64,000 nucleotides of DNA from Snodgrassella alvi_G (GTDB lineage Bacteria; Pseudomonadota; Gammaproteobacteria; Burkholderiales; Neisseriaceae), in NCBI GenBank assembly GCA_946478525.1, contig CAMLCH010000005.1:27389-91388 (forward strand), read 5' to 3'. This document shows positions 17,615 through 26,694 of the stretch, one piece after another. The first letter of the stretch is position 1. Every line of letters starts with the position of its first letter. The translations under genes were made by a program, and so were the position numbers. The notes beneath the pieces are model-generated. The model saw only the letters and a list, made by a program, of their open reading frames with translations, made no database searches and was not told the origin of the DNA.

Positions 17615-18478
17615 TTTATGTAAATAAATTTGATAAAAAATTGTTACAACGATATTTATTAAAATCTGCTACATAGGCTCAAATAACAATATTATATTTA
17701 TTTTCAGTAATTAGGTTTAATTGCTAATTACTAAATCGAGCTACGTTTATCTGCAATAATTAGCTAGTCTGGGTATTGCCTAAATACAAATGATGTGATT
17801 GTGTGGTTTCAGGTATGAACCATAGCTAATTATTTATATAATAATGATTTAATAAAAGAGTGATTGGTGCTTAATTGATTGTCACAGTTGTTTAAATATT
17901 CATTATTAAAAATTAATCTAATATCAAGTCAATAAGGTAAATCAAAGACGCATAGTTTCATGTTATACATTAGTTGTAGCGTAATTAAAAATATGATCGA
18001 ATTATCATCAAATAATTTTTGTCATTTTTAAGTCATGGTAGCTAATATTAATTATTTTCATTAACTATGAAGATAAATACTGAATTAATCAGGTATCTGA
18101 AAAGTAAATCCGCCTGTGATCATCTGAAGCGATAAATAATTAATTAAAACAACATTGCCGTAGCAGGAAAATGTCTCGATTCTCCGGCAAATCAAAATAA
18201 TCATTTATCATAAAACGATTTAAAATTAATATCGAATATTATTAAGTTAGAAAAATAATTATTTTGCTAACTAAAAAGATCATTTTTGATAAATCGTTGA
18301 GCTAAACCTAAATTAGTGATAATAAATCCAAATAGTAATGGGTATTAAATAATTCAGATTACAGATTTTATGTTTTTTATTTGGTATTTTGCATAAGTAA
18401 AAAAACAGTCATCAGTTATAATATAATCAACTAATATTCAATAATCATTTGACATATTTTTCTAATCCAAGGAAAATC
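17615..18478. other. AT-rich spacer inside the fab cluster
   Basis: No gene or remnant was recognised. One hairpin, AGTAATTAG (17706-17714) with CTAATTACT (17724-17732), lies 90 bases after fabH but has no T-run. A TATAAT at 18417-18422, about 57 bases before fabD, is the best promoter candidate for fabD, without a convincing -35 box. Confidence 0.45.
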
Positions 18479-19423
18479 ATGAGTATAGCTTTCTTTTTCC
18501 CCGGGCAGGGGTCACAAAGTCTCAATATGATGTCTGGCTTTAACGATATGGATATCGTTAAAAAAACATTTGAGCAGGCATCCAGTGCATTAGATCAGGA
18601 TTTATGGGCATTAATGAATGGTGATGATGCTGCATCATTGAATGAAACCGTTAATACCCAACCACTTATGTTAACAGCAGGAGTAGCCGTTTGGCGGGTA
18701 TATCAGCAATTAAATGGACAAGCGCCGTCAGTAGTTGCTGGTCATAGTTTGGGTGAATATACTGCTTTGGTAGCTGCAGAGAGTCTGGACTTTACAGATG
18801 CAGTCAAACTGGTTCGATTGCGTGCTCAATTAATGCAAAATGCTGTGCCTCAGGGACAAGGAGCTATGGCTGCTATATTAGGTTTAGACGACCAAATAGT
18901 GCGACAAGTTTGTGCAGAGGCAGAACAGGAAGTGACCGGAGCAGTAGCTGAGGCAGTTAACTACAATTCACCCGGACAAATAGTAATTGCTGGCAGTACA
19001 GAAGCCATTAGCCGGGCTTGCGAATTGGCCAAAACAGCCGGCGCTAAACGAGCTTTACTTTTACCAGTATCAGTGCCGTCGCATTGTCGCTTAATGAAGC
19101 CAGCAGCTGAACAGCTTAGTCAAGCCTTAGTCAATGTGAAGGTGAATGCACCTCAAATTACCGTATTGCATAACGTAGATGTGTCTGCGCATCATGATGC
19201 AAATAGTATTAAAAATGCATTAGTACAGCAGCTTTATTCTCCGGTGCGTTGGACCGAAACCATTGAAACATTGGTTAAAGAAGGCATAACAGACTATGCT
19301 GAGTGTGGGCCGGGCAAGGTACTGGCTGGTCTGGCAAAAAGAATTGATAAAAACACGATTTGTGCTGCACTAACCAGTTTGGAAAGTGTGGAAAATTTCA
19401 TTACTAGCCATCCAGTTAATTAG
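18479..19423 (+). CDS. fabD: malonyl-CoA:ACP transacylase
   Basis: Transfers malonyl from CoA to acyl carrier protein for chain elongation. Starting at ATG 18479 (AAGGAAAA at 18469-18476 in front) the protein has 314 residues. FFFPGQGSQ lies at the N-terminus, with nucleophile S90 in GHSLGEY, substrate-binding R115, and catalytic H202 in VPSHCRLM. A longer reading from TTG 18449 is rejected because it lacks a ribosome site. fabG begins 11 bases after the stop, so they are co-transcribed. Confidence 0.94.
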   Translation: MSIAFFFPGQGSQSLNMMSGFNDMDIVKKTFEQASSALDQDLWALMNGDDAASLNETVNTQPLMLTAGVAVWRVYQQLNGQAPSVVAGHSLGEYTALVAAESLDFTDAVKLVRLRAQLMQNAVPQGQGAMAAILGLDDQIVRQVCAEAEQEVTGAVAEAVNYNSPGQIVIAGSTEAISRACELAKTAGAKRALLLPVSVPSHCRLMKPAAEQLSQALVNVKVNAPQITVLHNVDVSAHHDANSIKNALVQQLYSPVRWTETIETLVKEGITDYAECGPGKVLAGLAKRIDKNTICAALTSLESVENFITSHPVN

Positions 19424-19433
19424 AGGAACAATA

Positions 19434-20177
19434 ATGAATCAGAATTTAAGCGGTAAAATAGCGCTGGTAACAGGTGCAACACGTGGTATTGGGGCTGCTA
19501 TTGCCAGAGTGTTGGCTGAAAAAGGTGCTAAAGTTATTGGTACTGCCACATCTGCCAATGGCGTGAATGCTATCAATGAGGCTTTAGCTGAATTCGGTGG
19601 GGAAGGGCGCGAACTACGGATTGCTGAAGAAAGCAGTATCGAGAATCTGGTTAGCGAAATTGAAAGTGAAATTGGCAATATTGCTATTCTGATAAACAAT
19701 GCCGGTATTACCCGTGATAATTTACTGATGCGCATGAAAGAGTCAGAATGGGATGAGATTATGGAGATTAATCTAAAATCTGCTTTTCGTGCCTGTAAAG
19801 CGGTGACGCGCAGCATGATGAAAGCGCGTTCTGGTCGTATCATCAATATTACATCAGTAGTTGGGTGTATCGGTAATGCAGGCCAAACTAACTATGCTGC
19901 GGCTAAAGCAGGTTTGATCGGTTTTACAAAATCTCTTGCACGCGAAGTCGGTAGCCGAGGTATAACTGTCAATTGTGTTGCGCCCGGCTTTATTGAGACT
20001 GATATGACCCTTGCCTTACCACAAGAACAGCGTGATTATTTTTCGGCACAAACGTCTTTGAATCATTTTGGTACTCCGGAAGATATTGCCGCGGCTGTGT
20101 TGTTTTTGGCCAGTAACGAAGCTAAATATATCACCGGACAAACTTTGCATGTGAATGGTGGTATGTTTATGCCTTAA
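19434..20177 (+). CDS. fabG: 3-oxoacyl-ACP reductase
   Basis: NADPH-dependent SDR enzyme reducing beta-ketoacyl-ACP. ATG 19434 is chosen: GAGGAA sits 6 bases ahead, whereas the frame open from 19386 overlaps fabD. The NADP loop GATRGIG is at residues 14-20, and the triad is S141, Y154 and K158 (ITSVVG, NYAAAKAG). C-terminal ASNEAKYITGQTLHVNGGM is typical. 247 residues is a normal length. In E. coli acpP and fabF follow, but here a terminator and a convergent LysR gene follow, so the carrier-protein gene must be elsewhere. Confidence 0.95.
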   Translation: MNQNLSGKIALVTGATRGIGAAIARVLAEKGAKVIGTATSANGVNAINEALAEFGGEGRELRIAEESSIENLVSEIESEIGNIAILINNAGITRDNLLMRMKESEWDEIMEINLKSAFRACKAVTRSMMKARSGRIINITSVVGCIGNAGQTNYAAAKAGLIGFTKSLAREVGSRGITVNCVAPGFIETDMTLALPQEQRDYFSAQTSLNHFGTPEDIAAAVLFLASNEAKYITGQTLHVNGGMFMP

Positions 20178-20201
20178 AGCCTCCATACTAGCATACTAGA
20201 T

Positions 20202-20250
20202 ATCCAAAGCCATTTTAAATTAACAAAAATAAAATGGTTTTGGATTTTTA
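20202..20250. terminator. terminator between fabG and cysB
   Basis: ATCCAAAGCCATTTT (20202-20216) pairs with AAAATGGTTTTGGAT (20231-20245), one G-T pair, followed by T5 on plus; it can serve both converging genes. Confidence 0.78.
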
Positions 20251-20260
20251 TACACTGTAA

Positions 20261-21211
20261 TTAAATAGAGAAATCCTCATCAAAGGATCCATATAATACA
20301 GATTCAATTCTGCTACGCGTCAGCATAGGGGCAAACATTGCCAGAAATTCATAGGCAAAGCCACATAAATAAGCATCTTTTCTAAGGATAACTTGAGAAA
20401 ATGATGGTTCAAATAAGTGTTCAGCATTTATCTGCTGCAGACCCTGATCTCTCTGTTGGTCAAAGGCCAGTGATGCTGCCAGACCAATTCCTAAACCATT
20501 GAGTACATAAGTTTTAATAACCTCTGAGTCAGGAGATGTCAGTATGACCTTCGGATAATCATAGTTCGCCTGAGCAAATGCACGTGCGATATGCGAATGC
20601 TCATCAAAAGCATAATCATAAGTGATCAACGGAAAGGCTGAAATATCCTGCAAAGATAAGGGGCGGGTTAAAGATAATAGGGTGTGTCCATCGGGAACTA
20701 TGACACTGCGATTCCATGCAAAGCAGCTTAATTTATGTAATTCTGGGTGATCAGACACCATCTCTGCACCAATGGCAAAATCTGCTTCTCCATTCAAAAC
20801 CATATGATTAATCACTGTAGAGCTTGCTGGCACGATATTAATTTGTACCAGTGGATACCGCGTAGCAAATGTTTGAATCACTTTAGGTAAAACATATCGA
20901 GCCTGAGTATGTGTAGTCGCGATAGTAAGTGAGCCCATATCCTGATCGGCAAATTCAGTGCCGATACGCTTAATATTTTGTACCTCCCGCAAAATACGAT
21001 CTGCTGTTTCTAAAACAATTTTGCCGGGAGTTGTAACCGATACAATACGTTTGCCATGACGGATAAATAATGGTACCCCTAATTCATCTTCCAGCATACG
21101 GATTTGCTTAGAGATGCCAGGCTGAGATGTGAACAAAGCTTCGGCTGCATCCGAAATATTTAAATTTTGTCGATATACCTCTACCGCATACCTTAACTGT
21201 TGTAATTTCAT
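20261..21211 (-). CDS. cysB: CysB-like LysR-family regulator
   Basis: A 316-residue LysR-type regulator. The N-terminal helix-turn-helix (LNISDAAEALFTSQPGISKQIRMLEDE, discontinuous key residues A, S, Q, P, S) and MKLQQLRYAVEVY are very close to CysB/Cbl. The periplasmic-binding-like effector domain (residues 90-300) carries the TTHTQARYVLP segment, where CysB binds N-acetylserine. It would activate cysteine and sulfate-assimilation genes; cysE, which makes the inducer precursor O-acetylserine, lies at 33549-34343. It is divergent from rmpM, with 470 bases in between. Confidence 0.85.
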   Translation of the reverse strand: MKLQQLRYAVEVYRQNLNISDAAEALFTSQPGISKQIRMLEDELGVPLFIRHGKRIVSVTTPGKIVLETADRILREVQNIKRIGTEFADQDMGSLTIATTHTQARYVLPKVIQTFATRYPLVQINIVPASSTVINHMVLNGEADFAIGAEMVSDHPELHKLSCFAWNRSVIVPDGHTLLSLTRPLSLQDISAFPLITYDYAFDEHSHIARAFAQANYDYPKVILTSPDSEVIKTYVLNGLGIGLAASLAFDQQRDQGLQQINAEHLFEPSFSQVILRKDAYLCGFAYEFLAMFAPMLTRSRIESVLYGSFDEDFSI

Positions 21212-21495
21212 TTATATTCAGTCTCTTTCACATACGGAAGAAATTAACTAAGTGTCGCTCAAATACAACAAAAATTTTTCAATTTCTGCATCATAACTTA
21301 AATTTCTTATCATGGCACAATACCTATTTGCCAGATTAAAATTCTAAATAATTTCATCGCACAATGGCATTTAACTAATCAACATAATAAAGCTTTTCTT
21401 GTTGTTTTCATACAACTAAATCAAAGTAAAGCGGTGGTTTCAGTTGTAAATAAGTGACACCGGGCTATTTTTTAGGCATGATTCATTATTAGGAA

Positions 21496-21590
21496 GCGGG
21501 TCGTCTAGCAGCTTCGCCTTGGTGGTTTTGATATTGACAGTTTATACTGTGATTTCTTATAGTATAGACCTGATTTACCAAGCTACCCGC
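21496..21590 (+). promoter_or_regulatory. rmpM promoter nested in inverted repeats
   Basis: TTGACA (21534-21539), an 18-base spacer and TATAGT (21558-21563) form a strong sigma-70 promoter whose transcript would start near 21570, giving a leader of about 115 bases for the OmpA-family gene. The box is enclosed by inverted repeats: GCGGGT (21496-21501) with ACCCGC (21585-21590), CTTGGT (21518-21523) with ACCAAG (21577-21582), and TATACT (21543-21548) with AGTATA (21561-21566), the last covering the -10. The nesting could be an operator or a DNA cruciform. Which protein binds is unknown. Confidence 0.6.
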
Positions 21591-21685
21591 CCGGTTTGAG
21601 CGGCCTGTAAATGGTATTTGTGTTTTGATACAGTGTATTTCTGAACTAAATCAACACATAACAAATTTTTTGATGAGGGAATAAC

Positions 21686-22408
21686 ATGACCAAACAGCTA
21701 AAATTGAGCGCATTGATCGTTGCTATGGCTGCTTCAACTGCCGCTTTTGCCAATGGTGTCGTGCCGGGAGCCGATTGGACCGGTGAGCCAAGTGGTAAAT
21801 ATAATGGCTATACAACAAGTTCTAATCCTACCACTGGTACAGGTGAGATTGTCGTTACTGGTGCTAAATCTGCTGACGGTACACCTGAATGCTGGAAAAA
21901 TGGTTTCAATGGAGATGCAAATCCAACTTTAGGTAATAACTGTGCGCATCCTAATGAAGCGCCTGTTCAACCACGAATTGAAGAAGATAGAGTTTCACTA
22001 TCTGCTGAATTCCTGTTTGGCTTTGATAAATTCACTCTGCGTAATGAAGCAGTTGATACTCTGAATCAATTGGCTACACGCTTGGCAGATAGCAGAGTGC
22101 AAACTGTTCGTGTGGTTGGTCACACTGACTTTAAAGGTTCTGATGCTTATAACAGAACCTTATCTGAACGTCGTGCTCAAACTGTTGCTAACTATCTGGT
22201 ATCTAAAGGTGTTCCAGCAAATAAGATCTCTGCAGTTGGCATGGGTAAATCACAAGCTCGTATGACTAGAACCTGTGAAGCTGAAGTGGCACGTTTAGGT
22301 AAAAAAGTTTCTGCAGCTAAAAAACGCACTGCTTTAATTGCTTGTATAGCTCCTGACCGTCGCGTAGATGTAGAAATCCGTACACTGGTTAACAAACGTG
22401 TAAGATAA
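21686..22408 (+). CDS. rmpM: RmpM-like OmpA-family outer-membrane protein
   Basis: A 240-residue periplasm-facing protein that links porins to peptidoglycan. Residues 1-22 are a signal peptide (LSALIVAMAASTAAFA, cleaved before NGVVPG). Residues 23-105 form a low-complexity linker with two cysteines (PECWKNG, NNCAHP). The C-terminal 130 residues are an OmpA domain with VVGHTDFKGSDAYN and LSERRAQTVANYLV, the diaminopimelate-binding motif, plus a second cysteine pair near the end, as in neisserial class 4/RmpM protein. A strong promoter lies upstream and a terminator follows at 22431-22460. A decayed duplicate lies at 23274-24020. The partner may be the porin at 46313-47491. Confidence 0.88.
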   Translation: MTKQLKLSALIVAMAASTAAFANGVVPGADWTGEPSGKYNGYTTSSNPTTGTGEIVVTGAKSADGTPECWKNGFNGDANPTLGNNCAHPNEAPVQPRIEEDRVSLSAEFLFGFDKFTLRNEAVDTLNQLATRLADSRVQTVRVVGHTDFKGSDAYNRTLSERRAQTVANYLVSKGVPANKISAVGMGKSQARMTRTCEAEVARLGKKVSAAKKRTALIACIAPDRRVDVEIRTLVNKRVR

Positions 22409-22430
22409 TTCTTCATTAAGCATATAAAAT

Positions 22431-22460
22431 AAAAAACCCTGTTTAAAACAGGGTTTTTTA
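22431..22460 (+). terminator. rmpM terminator
   Basis: A near-perfect palindrome: AAAAAACCCTGTTT pairs with AAACAGGGTTTTTT. G/C-rich CCCTG/CAGGG lies in the stem and six T follow, 22 bases after the stop. Confidence 0.88.
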
Positions 22461-23076
22461 TTTTATTAATAGATTTATATACAATTTAAATCAATATCCA
22501 TAATGTTGACCGTATTGTATTGATAGATTTATAACTGTATTAGAATAATGCTATGTTTTATCTCAAATAAAATAATGGTCTAATATAAATATTATCAATT
22601 TAATAATAGGCTTGGAAATTTTGCCACTGAAGTGATGTTGTCAATTAAAACATCAATTTAGGATAAATAGTACCGCACTAACTGGTTAATAAGATATAAA
22701 GTTGAAATAGCGCTTTTCATCAAGATATATATTATTTATATCTAATATGCTATTTTAAAATTTATTAAATTTGCAAGAGTTCGGATAAATATAGCTCATT
22801 TTTCATTATCAAACTCAGTGACTAATTTCTTTATCCGAGATATAGTTTTAAGATTAGGCTATTTTAGATATTTAATTGATTATTAACGTTATTTTGTTAT
22901 TAATTTCGAAAATTATCCATGAGTTTATCCTTCAACCAAGTACGGATTCAGTTCATCAAGGTTATATCAATTAATTTCAGATATCCCACTAATTCATTTT
23001 CATGGGACTAATCTTAGTAATATTTAAATAAAGCGCTATTGGTATATTATAATCATTGTTTAATAGACAAATTTTA

Positions 23077-23104
23077 TGCTTAGCATTTATATAAATGCTA
23101 AGCA
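23077..23104. repeat. 28-bp perfect palindrome
   Basis: TGCTTAGCATTTAT (23077-23090) is followed directly by its reverse complement ATAAATGCTAAGCA (23091-23104). No T-run follows. Confidence 0.8.
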
Positions 23105-23114
23105 CTGTACTGTC

Positions 23115-23159
23115 AGAGTGGGTAATAAGAAAAAGCTATTCTATACTTATTCCCACTCT
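23115..23159. repeat. large hairpin next to the palindrome
   Basis: AGAGTGGG-T-AATAAG (23115-23129) pairs with CTTATTCCCACTCT (23146-23159) with one bulged T and a 16-base loop. It could end a transcript or be a processed small RNA; no poly-T follows. Confidence 0.7.
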
Positions 23160-23273
23160 CATTATTTAGACTCGTCGTTTATGAATGATCACTTGTCATT
23201 ATTGTTGGTTAAATGAGGTAAGAAATAATCTTTACCAAATCAACACATAATAAATTTTTGATGAGGGAATAAC

Positions 23274-24020
23274 ATGACCAAACAGCTAAAATTGAGCGCA
23301 TTGATCGTTGCTATGGCTGCTTCAATTGCCGCTTTTGCTAATGGTGTCATACCGTGAACCGATTGAATCGGTGAGCCAAATAATGAATATAATGGCTATA
23401 CAACAAGTTCTAGTCCAGATTCTAGTCCTAAATCTGGTACAGGTGAGATTATCGTTACTGGTGCTAACTCTGCTAAAGACGATACACCTGAATGTTGGAA
23501 AAATGGTTTCAACAAAGATGCAAATCTAACTTTAGGTAATAACTGTGCGCATCCTTATGCTGAACAAGTTCCTGTTCAACCAGAATTTATAGTAGAAGTT
23601 GTTTCTCTATCTGCCGATGTCCTGTTTGGTTTTGATAAATTCACTCTGCATGATGATGAGGCACTCGATATGTTGGATGATTTCGCTAGACGTTTGGCTG
23701 ATAGCAAAGTTCAAACTACTCGTGTGATAGGTCATACTGACTTTAAAGCTTCTGATGCTTATATCCAAGCCTTATCTGAACGTCGTGCTCAAGTTGTTGC
23801 TAACTATCTGGTATCTAAAGGTGTTCCAGCAAGTAAGATCTCTGCAGTTGGCATGGGTAAATCAGAAGCCCGCATGACCGAATCTTGTCAGTGCGAAGTT
23901 GCTAAACTGGGTAAAAAAGTTTCAGCCACCAAGAAACGTACTGCTTTGATCGAATGTATAGAACCTGATTGCCATATAGATGTTGATATTCGTACTCAGC
24001 TATCTAAAAGAGTTAGATAA
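23274..24020 (+). pseudogene. duplicate of rmpM broken by two TGA codons
   Basis: The 249-codon frame aligns end to end with rmpM (21686-22408) and starts with the same signal peptide (one change, T18I). Codon 28 (23355-23357) is TGA where rmpM has GGA (glycine), and codon 31 (23364-23366) is TGA where rmpM has TGG. There is no frameshift; a few in-frame insertions in the linker lengthen it. The OmpA domain keeps VIGHTDFKASDAY and LSERRAQVVANYLV. The first 70 bases plus leader are almost identical to rmpM while the rest has diverged, suggesting partial gene conversion. Translation would stop just after the signal peptide. Internal restart at ATG 23670, within the OmpA domain, would lack secretion. 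Confidence 0.88.
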
Positions 24021-24425
24021 ATTTTCTAATTTATATTAATCAAAGCCCTGCTATGAGCAGAGTATTTGTTTTTACCCTAAAAAAAACAGAAGCATATTTA
24101 TAGGTAAATTAGAATGGTTTATTTCTAGGATAATGTTATTTGTCACTAAAAAAATTAATTTGAATTAATATTTTATTTAAACAATAAATAGTTAGGTTAG
24201 TTTATATATTTTAAAAAGTAAAAAAGCTATTTTAGTGTTAAGATACAAGTCTGTTGAAAGGATAATATTATGCCTTATGTTTTATTACTATCTTATTAAA
24301 ACCTTTTTAAAACATATGGGTACAGTATTCACTAACTAATTAAATTAACAAACATTTTGTGTTATTTAAACAAATTCAAATCTAACTTCAAAATAAATAT
24401 TTAATAAAATTTAATCTTATTTCAT
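24021..24425. other. AT-rich spacer, nothing recognised
   Basis: Contains a weak CTGCT/AGCAG hairpin with a later T-run near 24045-24077 that might end the pseudogene's unit. No ribosome site is visible before the next ATG at 24426. Confidence 0.4.
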
Positions 24426-25223
24426 ATGAAATCTTCTAAATTGCTGTTTTTGGTATTATGTAGCTATTTATTAGTAGCCTGTACTGCTCAGTTTCAGCGG
24501 GTTCCTGATGGTTCTGGCAAGAAAAAACATGTAGCATTAAAATTTCAGCGACAAAATACTGCGCCTAAAACAGGGGTAGTATTGGTGCAGCCGATGGATT
24601 TACAAAGCGGTGATATTTTATTTTCTGCCGACTCAGGTCTCAATTCCCGTGTTTTACGCTTGTTTGGCAATACTTCAGTTAGCCATGCATTTCTGTATTT
24701 GGGAGATGGAGAAATAGCAGAAGCCGTGGGAAGTGGTGTGCATATTATGTCTCTGGCTGAAAGTGTTGATGAAAGTCCGTTACTGGTCGTTTATCGCCAT
24801 CCGCAGTTGAATGATTTACAGGCTGAAAAAATCCGTGAATTTGCCAGAGCAGAGGCTGGCGGGAAATATAATTATATGGGGATTATCAAGCAGGCGCCTT
24901 ATACAGTTACCCGTAAAGTGTGTGAATTGCCTGTTATCCCGCGGGCTTTTCGCCATTTGTGCCTGAATACCATGGCTGTAGTACAGGTAACGCCTTTTTC
25001 TTCAGACCGTTACTTTTGTTCGCAACTGGTTGTCGCTGCCTATAATTATGCAGGATTGCCTTTAACCGAAACGCCGGCTGAATGGGTTGCTCCCGGGGAT
25101 TTATTACATATGCGTGCCGGCGATATCCCTTCAGTTGTACCAGTATATCCATTACATTATATTGGTCATTTACGCTGTAAAACCTCTTTATGGCAGCGCA
25201 ATTGTTCTCTGGCAGATGTCTGA
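24426..25223 (+). CDS. lipoprotein with permuted papain-like fold (YaeF/YiiX type)
   Basis: A 265-residue lipoprotein: residues 1-18 are a signal peptide with lipobox LVAC and acylated C19. The body matches the YiiX/YaeF permuted NlpC/P60 family: MDLQSGDILFSADSG, then the histidine in NTSVSHAFLYLGDGEIAEA, GKYNYMG, and the nucleophile cysteine in DRYFCSQLVVAAYNYAGL. Order His before Cys is the permuted arrangement. Members are thought to hydrolyse amide or thioester bonds in lipids or peptides; the substrate is unknown here. The C-terminal 40 residues contain two further cysteines. It stands alone between two pseudogenes. Confidence 0.8.
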   Translation: MKSSKLLFLVLCSYLLVACTAQFQRVPDGSGKKKHVALKFQRQNTAPKTGVVLVQPMDLQSGDILFSADSGLNSRVLRLFGNTSVSHAFLYLGDGEIAEAVGSGVHIMSLAESVDESPLLVVYRHPQLNDLQAEKIREFARAEAGGKYNYMGIIKQAPYTVTRKVCELPVIPRAFRHLCLNTMAVVQVTPFSSDRYFCSQLVVAAYNYAGLPLTETPAEWVAPGDLLHMRAGDIPSVVPVYPLHYIGHLRCKTSLWQRNCSLADV

Positions 25224-25442
25224 TATTGATAAACTTCAGATGTCTGCCTGATGTATTAAACAGCAGGATATGATCAAATTATTTATCATATAAATCAGGC
25301 AAATTAAAACATGTTTGAGTTAATTTATTAATAATAAATATGTAATTTCGGCGGTCAATAGGTTAAGTTTATTATAAAAAAATTAATAGTATTCGTTTTG
25401 AAATGAGTTATATCTGAATCCTGAGTAGATCTGCTGAGAAAA

Positions 25443-26120
25443 TCAAATAAAGAATTGAAAAGGAATAATTTCAGCCAAATCTCCCAGAGCATATAAAAAG
25501 TGTAATACCCGTCTGCTATTAGTCTGAATAGCTTTTGAGGAAGAATATACAATAAGTGGTCGCATAATAACTGCCCCTCCTTTAGACAGAGTTTATTCCT
25601 GCTCCCTTTTTTGGTCTCTAAGCTGTGGTAGCGTTGATTCATTGATTCTTACATACTGATGAGTACAGGCAACTACTTTAAGCGGACCATGCCCGTGCTG
25701 GCAATCATTTATAAGTTGCCTCACCGCTACCAGTTGCTGCATATATTGTGTCGGCGGTTGTACAAATAACATATTTTGTTTATGTGGCCAGCCGGTAAAC
25801 TGAGGATCAGAAAACTGATGTCTGACTGCTATGCTTAAATCCTGATGTAAAGGTACCAGCCAGTTTTTATCAGTAGATTTTTTGAATAATGTGCATTGGA
25901 TAGCAATTGGGTTTATTGGGAGTAAGGAAGTAAGCTGAGTATTAATTTCAAATTGTTAGCAAGTATCTGAATACCATGGTTGTGTCAGAAGCTCACGACT
26001 GCCGGTAGTAGTTGAATTAATCTGTTCTAATTGTTGTTCTATATCTGTTAGTTGCTGAGGAGTAATTAAATCATTGATAACAGCATAACCATTATGTTCA
26101 AAACAATCATATATCTTCAT
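25443..26120 (-). pseudogene. phytanoyl-CoA dioxygenase-like gene with two nonsense codons
   Basis: One frame runs 226 codons from ATG 26120 to TGA 25443, interrupted only by TAA at codon 55 (25956-25958) and codon 176 (25593-25595). Both could be CAA-to-TAA changes. The product matches the PhyH Fe(II)/2-oxoglutarate oxygenase family: GYAVINDLITPQQL, CTLFKKSTDKNWLV, metal motif HQD in PLHQDLSIAV, LFVQPP, NDCQHGHGPLKVV, GGAVIMRPLIVYSSSK and RRVLHFLYA. The distal iron-binding histidine expected after MRPLLL is a tyrosine here, another sign of decay. No frameshift is needed. Substrate unknown. Confidence 0.82.
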
Positions 26121-26694
26121 TATATTTTCCGTTTGTATCTGTTTATCTTAATTAATATTAATATCTACTAATTTTATTAGGACTGAATCAATCATGTTTA
26201 TTAGATAATATATTGATATTATTAATTATTTATAAAAAATAATTTATTGTGTATGTTTATACAATACCATAGTTTCTTGAGGAAATCCTAATATAGACAC
26301 TTTTTGATAATCAATTCTTTTCATAATAAAAATAATTTTATTAATTTTTATATGCCATAAAATAATTCCAGAAACTATATCAAGTTATTATGCTGCTATG
26401 TTAAAGTATAGGCGGTGCTAAGCCCGTCAAAATCTGTGTTTATACTTTCATATTATTAAAAATCTTGTATTCATCTGCATTATTTTGCTTTTTTGTGGAT
26501 TGAATTCAGTCAACTATATGATTTTTATATGTTATAAATTATCATTCATCATTAAAATACTGTATAAATGGTAATTTATTTCTAACCTGATTTATATCAT
26601 ATAAATTATGATAAGTGAAAAATATGACCAATTTTTTACTTATACTTAGGCGTTTATCTGGTATGGTTTTTTATCAATCAATTAAGGGGGCTTT
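26121..26694. other. AT-rich spacer, nothing recognised
   Basis: Strongly AT-rich sequence. The only clear signal is the ribosome site AAGGGGG just before the next gene. Confidence 0.4.

Larger units (their letters stand above)
22461..23273. other. AT-rich spacer between rmpM and its decayed copy
   Basis: No gene recognised. The last 50 bases (from about 23237, beginning CAAATCAACACATA) repeat the leader of rmpM almost exactly, marking the left edge of the duplication. The rmpM promoter itself is not repeated, so the copy appears promoterless. The spacer also carries the two large hairpins listed separately. Confidence 0.6.

Noticed and set aside
18449..18478. TTGACA at 18449 as a promoter element for fabD and TTG as start
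   Set aside because: A matching -10 would fall on the ribosome site of ATG 18479; the start at 18479 has a clear AAGGAAAA.
19439..19846. 135-codon antisense frame inside fabG
   Set aside because: Shadow of the coding strand; residue pattern gives no protein family, and fabG is complete.
23355..23366. Selenocysteine at the two TGA codons of the rmpM copy
   Set aside because: The intact paralogue has glycine and tryptophan there, no selenocysteine-insertion hairpin is seen, and OmpA-family proteins do not use it.
25355..25642. 95-codon minus-strand frame MNQRYHSLETKKGS...
   Set aside because: It is an alternative frame over the 3' half of the dioxygenase pseudogene; the family blocks are in the other frame.
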